DNA of 57,487 nucleotides, from positions 1 through 57,487 of the forward strand of contig DGIS01000035.1 of NCBI GenBank assembly GCA_002386525.1, given 5' to 3'. This DNA comes from Sphingobacterium sp. UBA4616. Lineage in GTDB: Bacteria > Bacteroidota > Bacteroidia > Sphingobacteriales > Sphingobacteriaceae. Shown here one piece after another: positions 54,709 through 57,487 of this stretch. Positions within the stretch are counted from its first letter, which is position 1. Every line of letters starts with the position of its first letter. A model generated the notes under the pieces. That model saw only the letters and a list, made by a program, of their open reading frames with translations. It was not told where the DNA came from and did not search any database. The position numbers and the translations under genes are program-made.

Positions 54709-55740
54709 GATATCTTTTACACAACGAAACCCAACATTATTGGTGGGGCTGTTGACTTCGCCCTTTCCCCTACTTCCGGCTTTATACCTTTCACAATATT
54801 GATCATTGCAAAGAAATGATCCACCGCGCTGAACGCGTTTCTCCAGATTTGGTTCCTGCGGATCATAAGAATCTTGTGGTCCTTTGGGGTTAGCAATTGT
54901 ACTATGCTGATAATAATCGGGTCTATATAAATCAGCGCACCATTCCCACACATTTCCTTCCATGTCATATAGCCCTAGCGCATTTGCCTGAAATGATTTA
55001 ACGGGTGCTGTTCCTTCGAATCCATCTTCTTTAGAATCCTGAATAGGAAATTGTCCCTGGTAGATATTTGCTATCCATTGTCCATGAGGTTTCAAATCTT
55101 TGCCCCAGTAATATAGATCGTCGTTTGCATCGTTCCGTGCTCTTGCTGCATACTCCCATTCTGCTTCCGTAGGTAATCGTTTGCCTGCCCATTTCGCGTA
55201 AGCTGCAGCATCCTCATAGGCAACCTGGACAACCGGATGATTCATTTTGTTTTTTATCGAGCTATTGGGTCCTTCTGGATGCTGCCAATTTGCACCAGGA
55301 ACGTATTCCCACCACATCAGATAATTATTTAATGAATTCAGTTCTTTGGGCTTGGAGAATACGGCTGACCCCGCGACCAACATTTTGGGATCAACTTCCG
55401 GAAAATCCTGAGGATCCAGTTCCCTTTCCGCCACTGTCACATAACCTGTTTCCTTTACGAACGCTGCAAACTGCGCATTTGTCACCTCGTGCTCATCCAT
55501 ATAAAATGAATGTAATTCAACCCGATGTAATGGCTTACTATCTTCAAAATTCGAACTCCCCATTAGAAATGTTCCGCCCTCGACCAATATCATCTTGTCA
55601 GAGGTATTTCTATTTAACTTATTGATTTGGGATTTAATTATGCCCGCCCGCGTTGGTATATTTTCCCCAACACAACAAGAAAGTGTATCATTTGCGGAAA
55701 ACAACGATAAACAGGTCATTAGGGTTAGATTGAATAACAT
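54703..55740 (-). CDS. formylglycine-generating enzyme-like protein (SUMF1/FGE family), exported
   Basis: This 345-residue protein has a signal-like N-terminus (about residues 1-23, with a possible lipobox LSCC). The FGE-sulfatase domain (about 50-343) opens with MILVEGGTFLMGS and has RLPTEAEWEYAAR (about 194-206) and GNVWEWC. Both active-site cysteines of true FGE are present, Cys311 and Cys316 in GGSFLCNDQYC, with the same five-residue spacing as human FGE C336/C341. FGE turns a cysteine in sulfatases into formylglycine. No sulfatase lies in the window. An SUMF1-like protein with another role is possible. Confidence 0.85.
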   Translation of the reverse strand: MLFNLTLMTCLSLFSANDTLSCCVGENIPTRAGIIKSQINKLNRNTSDKMILVEGGTFLMGSSNFEDSKPLHRVELHSFYMDEHEVTNAQFAAFVKETGYVTVAERELDPQDFPEVDPKMLVAGSAVFSKPKELNSLNNYLMWWEYVPGANWQHPEGPNSSIKNKMNHPVVQVAYEDAAAYAKWAGKRLPTEAEWEYAARARNDANDDLYYWGKDLKPHGQWIANIYQGQFPIQDSKEDGFEGTAPVKSFQANALGLYDMEGNVWEWCADLYRPDYYQHSTIANPKGPQDSYDPQEPNLEKRVQRGGSFLCNDQYCERYKAGSRGKGEVNSPTNNVGFRCVKDIN

Positions 55741-55754
55741 AATTAAAGATAAAC

Positions 55755-55788
55755 ATAAAAGGGGAACATTAAAAAGTTCCCCTTTTAT
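55755..55788 (-). terminator. terminator after the GH109 gene
   Basis: A perfect 13-bp stem (55755-55767 with 55776-55788) between the stop of the GH109 gene and the start of the FGE-like gene, both minus strand. It separates the two transcripts, leaving little room for an FGE promoter. Confidence 0.8.
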
Positions 55789-55807
55789 TAATTACTAACA
55801 TACCGAG

Positions 55808-57214
55808 CTATACACCCAATTGTATATTTTCTTTTTTTGCAGTTCTTGAACGAATAGGTGTATTACCACCACCTTTCAGCGTAATGTCGACAGGATTGTT
55901 ATCTTTCCACGCTCCTTTCGTAAAATCCGGTATATCAACGGTCTTGCAGTTCTTCGCTACAGATTCAAAGCTCAATGGTACGACACAGCTCCACGAAGCA
56001 GCATCATAGACATCTTGATCCAGCGGTAATCCATTACGCAAACAGTCAATCAGACGCCAATCCATCATAAAATCCATTCCACCATGTCCACCCACCTGTT
56101 TTGCCTGCTCTCCAATATACTTCACCAATTCGGGCGTATATTTATCATACAGCTCTTTTAACTTTTGCTCTGAAATGAATTCATGGCCAAATGCTATATT
56201 TTCTGTCGGGTATTTTTGAGCAAAACCTTTCGTACCGCTCAGTGTATGTAATCTGGAGTAAGGTCTAGGAGAAGTAACATCATGCTGCAGCATAATCGTT
56301 TTTCCTTTTGCGGTACGGATAAGTGTTGTATTCATATTTCCGCGGTAGTTCTTTCCGACAAATTCCTGAAAAAAAGAATCCTTGGTGGCTAATTCTTTTG
56401 CCTTTTCACCCATCATGAAATCATTCGAAGACATGGCGACAAGATGATTCATTTTATCCCCTCTATTGATATTCAGGCATTGCGCTACAGGTCCGAGTCC
56501 ATGCGTAGGATATAAGTTCCCATTCAGTTTTATATTCTCTCTCAAGCGCCACATGTTATCATAACCATTCTTTGCAAAATTCAGATCCAGCAAATCATGG
56601 ATATAAGCACCCTCGGCATGGATAAGTTCACCAAGCAAGTCTTGACGTACCATGTTCAACGTGAGCATTTCGAAGAAATCATAACAGCAGTTTTCCAACA
56701 TCATACAATGTTTCTTAGTCGCTTCCGAAGTCTTTACTACCTCCCAACAATCTTTTATCGTCAATGCGATTGGCACTTCACAAGCCACGTGATTACCCGC
56801 TTTCATTGCAGCAATGCTCATAGGAGTATGATAGTCCCAAGGAGTACAAATGTAGACGAGGTCAAGCTTTTCCTCTTTTAACAACGATTTCCATCCATCT
56901 TCGCCAGAATAAGCTCTGGGAGCCTTCAAACCTTTTGATGTGACGATCTTTGTTGCACGTTCGACCCGGTCTAGATGCTTGTCGCAAAGTGCGACAATTT
57001 CGCAACCTTCAATATAAGACAGTCGTTCAACAGCTCCAGGTCCACGCATACCAAGTCCAATTACTGCTACCCTGACCTTATCAATTTTAGGAGCTGCATA
57101 ACCGCACATATTAAACGACTCTCCTGATCCATTGGCATTCACCAAGGTAGGAAGTGAAACAGCCAGTGTTGACAAAATTCCGGCCTTTTTTAGAAAATCT
57201 CTTCTAGAATCCAT
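55808..57214 (-). CDS. Gfo/Idh/MocA family oxidoreductase of the GH109 type, Tat-exported
   Basis: This 468-residue protein starts with a twin-arginine signal (SRRDFLKKAG). The Rossmann fold follows, with VIGLGMRGPG (about residues 52-61), CTPWDYHTP (about 122-130) and the GH109 blocks NLYPTHGLGP (His238) and GGHGGMDFMM (about 372-381). GH109 enzymes use bound NAD+ to hydrolyse alpha-N-acetylgalactosaminides, as in the blood-group-A-active enzyme of Elizabethkingia. Tat export fits a protein folded with its cofactor. Related family members are plain dehydrogenases, so the hydrolase role is probable, not certain. Confidence 0.85.
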   Translation of the reverse strand: MDSRRDFLKKAGILSTLAVSLPTLVNANGSGESFNMCGYAAPKIDKVRVAVIGLGMRGPGAVERLSYIEGCEIVALCDKHLDRVERATKIVTSKGLKAPRAYSGEDGWKSLLKEEKLDLVYICTPWDYHTPMSIAAMKAGNHVACEVPIALTIKDCWEVVKTSEATKKHCMMLENCCYDFFEMLTLNMVRQDLLGELIHAEGAYIHDLLDLNFAKNGYDNMWRLRENIKLNGNLYPTHGLGPVAQCLNINRGDKMNHLVAMSSNDFMMGEKAKELATKDSFFQEFVGKNYRGNMNTTLIRTAKGKTIMLQHDVTSPRPYSRLHTLSGTKGFAQKYPTENIAFGHEFISEQKLKELYDKYTPELVKYIGEQAKQVGGHGGMDFMMDWRLIDCLRNGLPLDQDVYDAASWSCVVPLSFESVAKNCKTVDIPDFTKGAWKDNNPVDITLKGGGNTPIRSRTAKKENIQLGV

Positions 57215-57234
57215 AATTTAAAGTTCATATAAAA

Positions 57235-57260
57235 TTAAAGGGACCAATTGGTCCCTTTAA
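57235..57260 (-). terminator. 26-bp perfect palindrome upstream of the GH109 gene
   Basis: An 11-bp stem (57235-57245 with 57250-57260, AATT centre). The T-rich tail is on the minus-strand exit side, so it may end a minus-strand transcript from the right. It lies 20 bases before the GH109 start and would be part of its leader if transcribed from upstream. Confidence 0.55.
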
Positions 57261-57487
57261 AAAAATCACCTATTTTAAAACAAACTAAACAGTCAATAGA
57301 AAAATCCATTTTGGGGTGGATTTTATTCGGTTCTATTTAAAGAACTTAATCTCTGTGACAATAATAGGGCACTTTTTTCGAAATAAAAAATGAAATATGA
57401 AAGCAATCGTTTGCTCAATTTACACAAACGATTGCTTAATTTGTTATATTTATTGCTTTCTGCTATTGGCCATGACGAATTATTTCG
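57261..57487. other. right-end intergenic region with two further inverted repeats
   Basis: Two more inverted repeats lie here: 8 bp (57301-57308 with 57317-57324) and 13 bp (57401-57413 with 57425-57437). The second has a T-rich minus-strand exit and resembles a terminator of a minus-strand gene entering from the right. A seven-codon minus frame ending in TAG (57486-57463) may be that gene's tail, but this is too short to call. Confidence 0.45.

Overview
The window reads as a chromosomal segment of a Bacteroidota bacterium, most likely of the family Sphingobacteriaceae (Sphingobacterium-like). The basis is the AT-rich sequence, many promoters of the Bacteroidota type (TTG/TTTG, 18-20 nt, then TAnnTTTG), and lineage-typical families: GLPGLI protein with a TonB-like barrel partner, DUF2480, DUF6427, a bacilliredoxin, a GH109 Gfo/Idh/MocA enzyme, and a CarB without the C-terminal allosteric domain. 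No insertion sequence, prophage, CRISPR array, plasmid gene or rRNA was seen. The identification rests on reading motifs and on remembered families; no database search was run.

Layout. 1-8029 (+): small membrane protein, MsbA-type ABC exporter, YtxH-like protein, haem-export/cytochrome c genes ccmB-ccmC-ccmD, DUF6427 membrane protein, outer-membrane protein and LptC lipoprotein. 8323-14554 (+): periplasmic foldase PpiD, then DUF2480, DUF3108, DUF3109, a long-chain polyprenyl diphosphate synthase and a TerC-family membrane protein. 14823-22089: peptidases (C1-type aminopeptidase, thioredoxin-TPR protein, prolyl oligopeptidase on the minus strand, M1 aminopeptidase). 22149-25568 (+): LpxH-like hydrolase overlapping a Crp/Fnr regulator, an SMR transporter, prfA, then four identical tRNA-Asp genes in tandem ended by a strong terminator. 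25632-31774: a large secreted GH2 beta-galactosidase on the minus strand, divergent from an ECF sigma factor coupled to a membrane protein that joins an anti-sigma-like N-terminus to a periplasmic trypsin-like protease. 31938-39064: 1-Cys peroxiredoxin (-), acyl-CoA dehydrogenase (+), a proB-proA-unknown operon (-) and uvrB (-). 39349-48001 (+): upp, YkuK-like protein, pnuC-nadR kinase pair, bacilliredoxin, amidohydrolase lipoprotein, and the GLPGLI/TonB-like barrel pair. 48287-57487: lipA (-), GH20 hexosaminidase (+), carB (+), a formylglycine-generating-enzyme-like protein (-) and a Tat-exported GH109 protein (-), followed by an intergenic stretch with three inverted repeats.

How they work together. 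Much of the window serves the envelope: LptC, LpxH and MsbA-type exporter for lipid A/LPS, PpiD for outer-membrane protein folding, CcmBCD for cytochrome c haem, polyprenyl-PP synthase for quinone side chains. Secreted glycosidases (GH2, GH20, GH109) and peptidases suggest a life on complex glycans and protein. Salvage functions are upp and PnuC with its NR kinase. The item most worth a second look is the sigma factor next to the anti-sigma/transmembrane/protease fusion (30071-31774), which looks like a compact envelope-stress signalling unit; whether it is undescribed cannot be decided from sequence alone.
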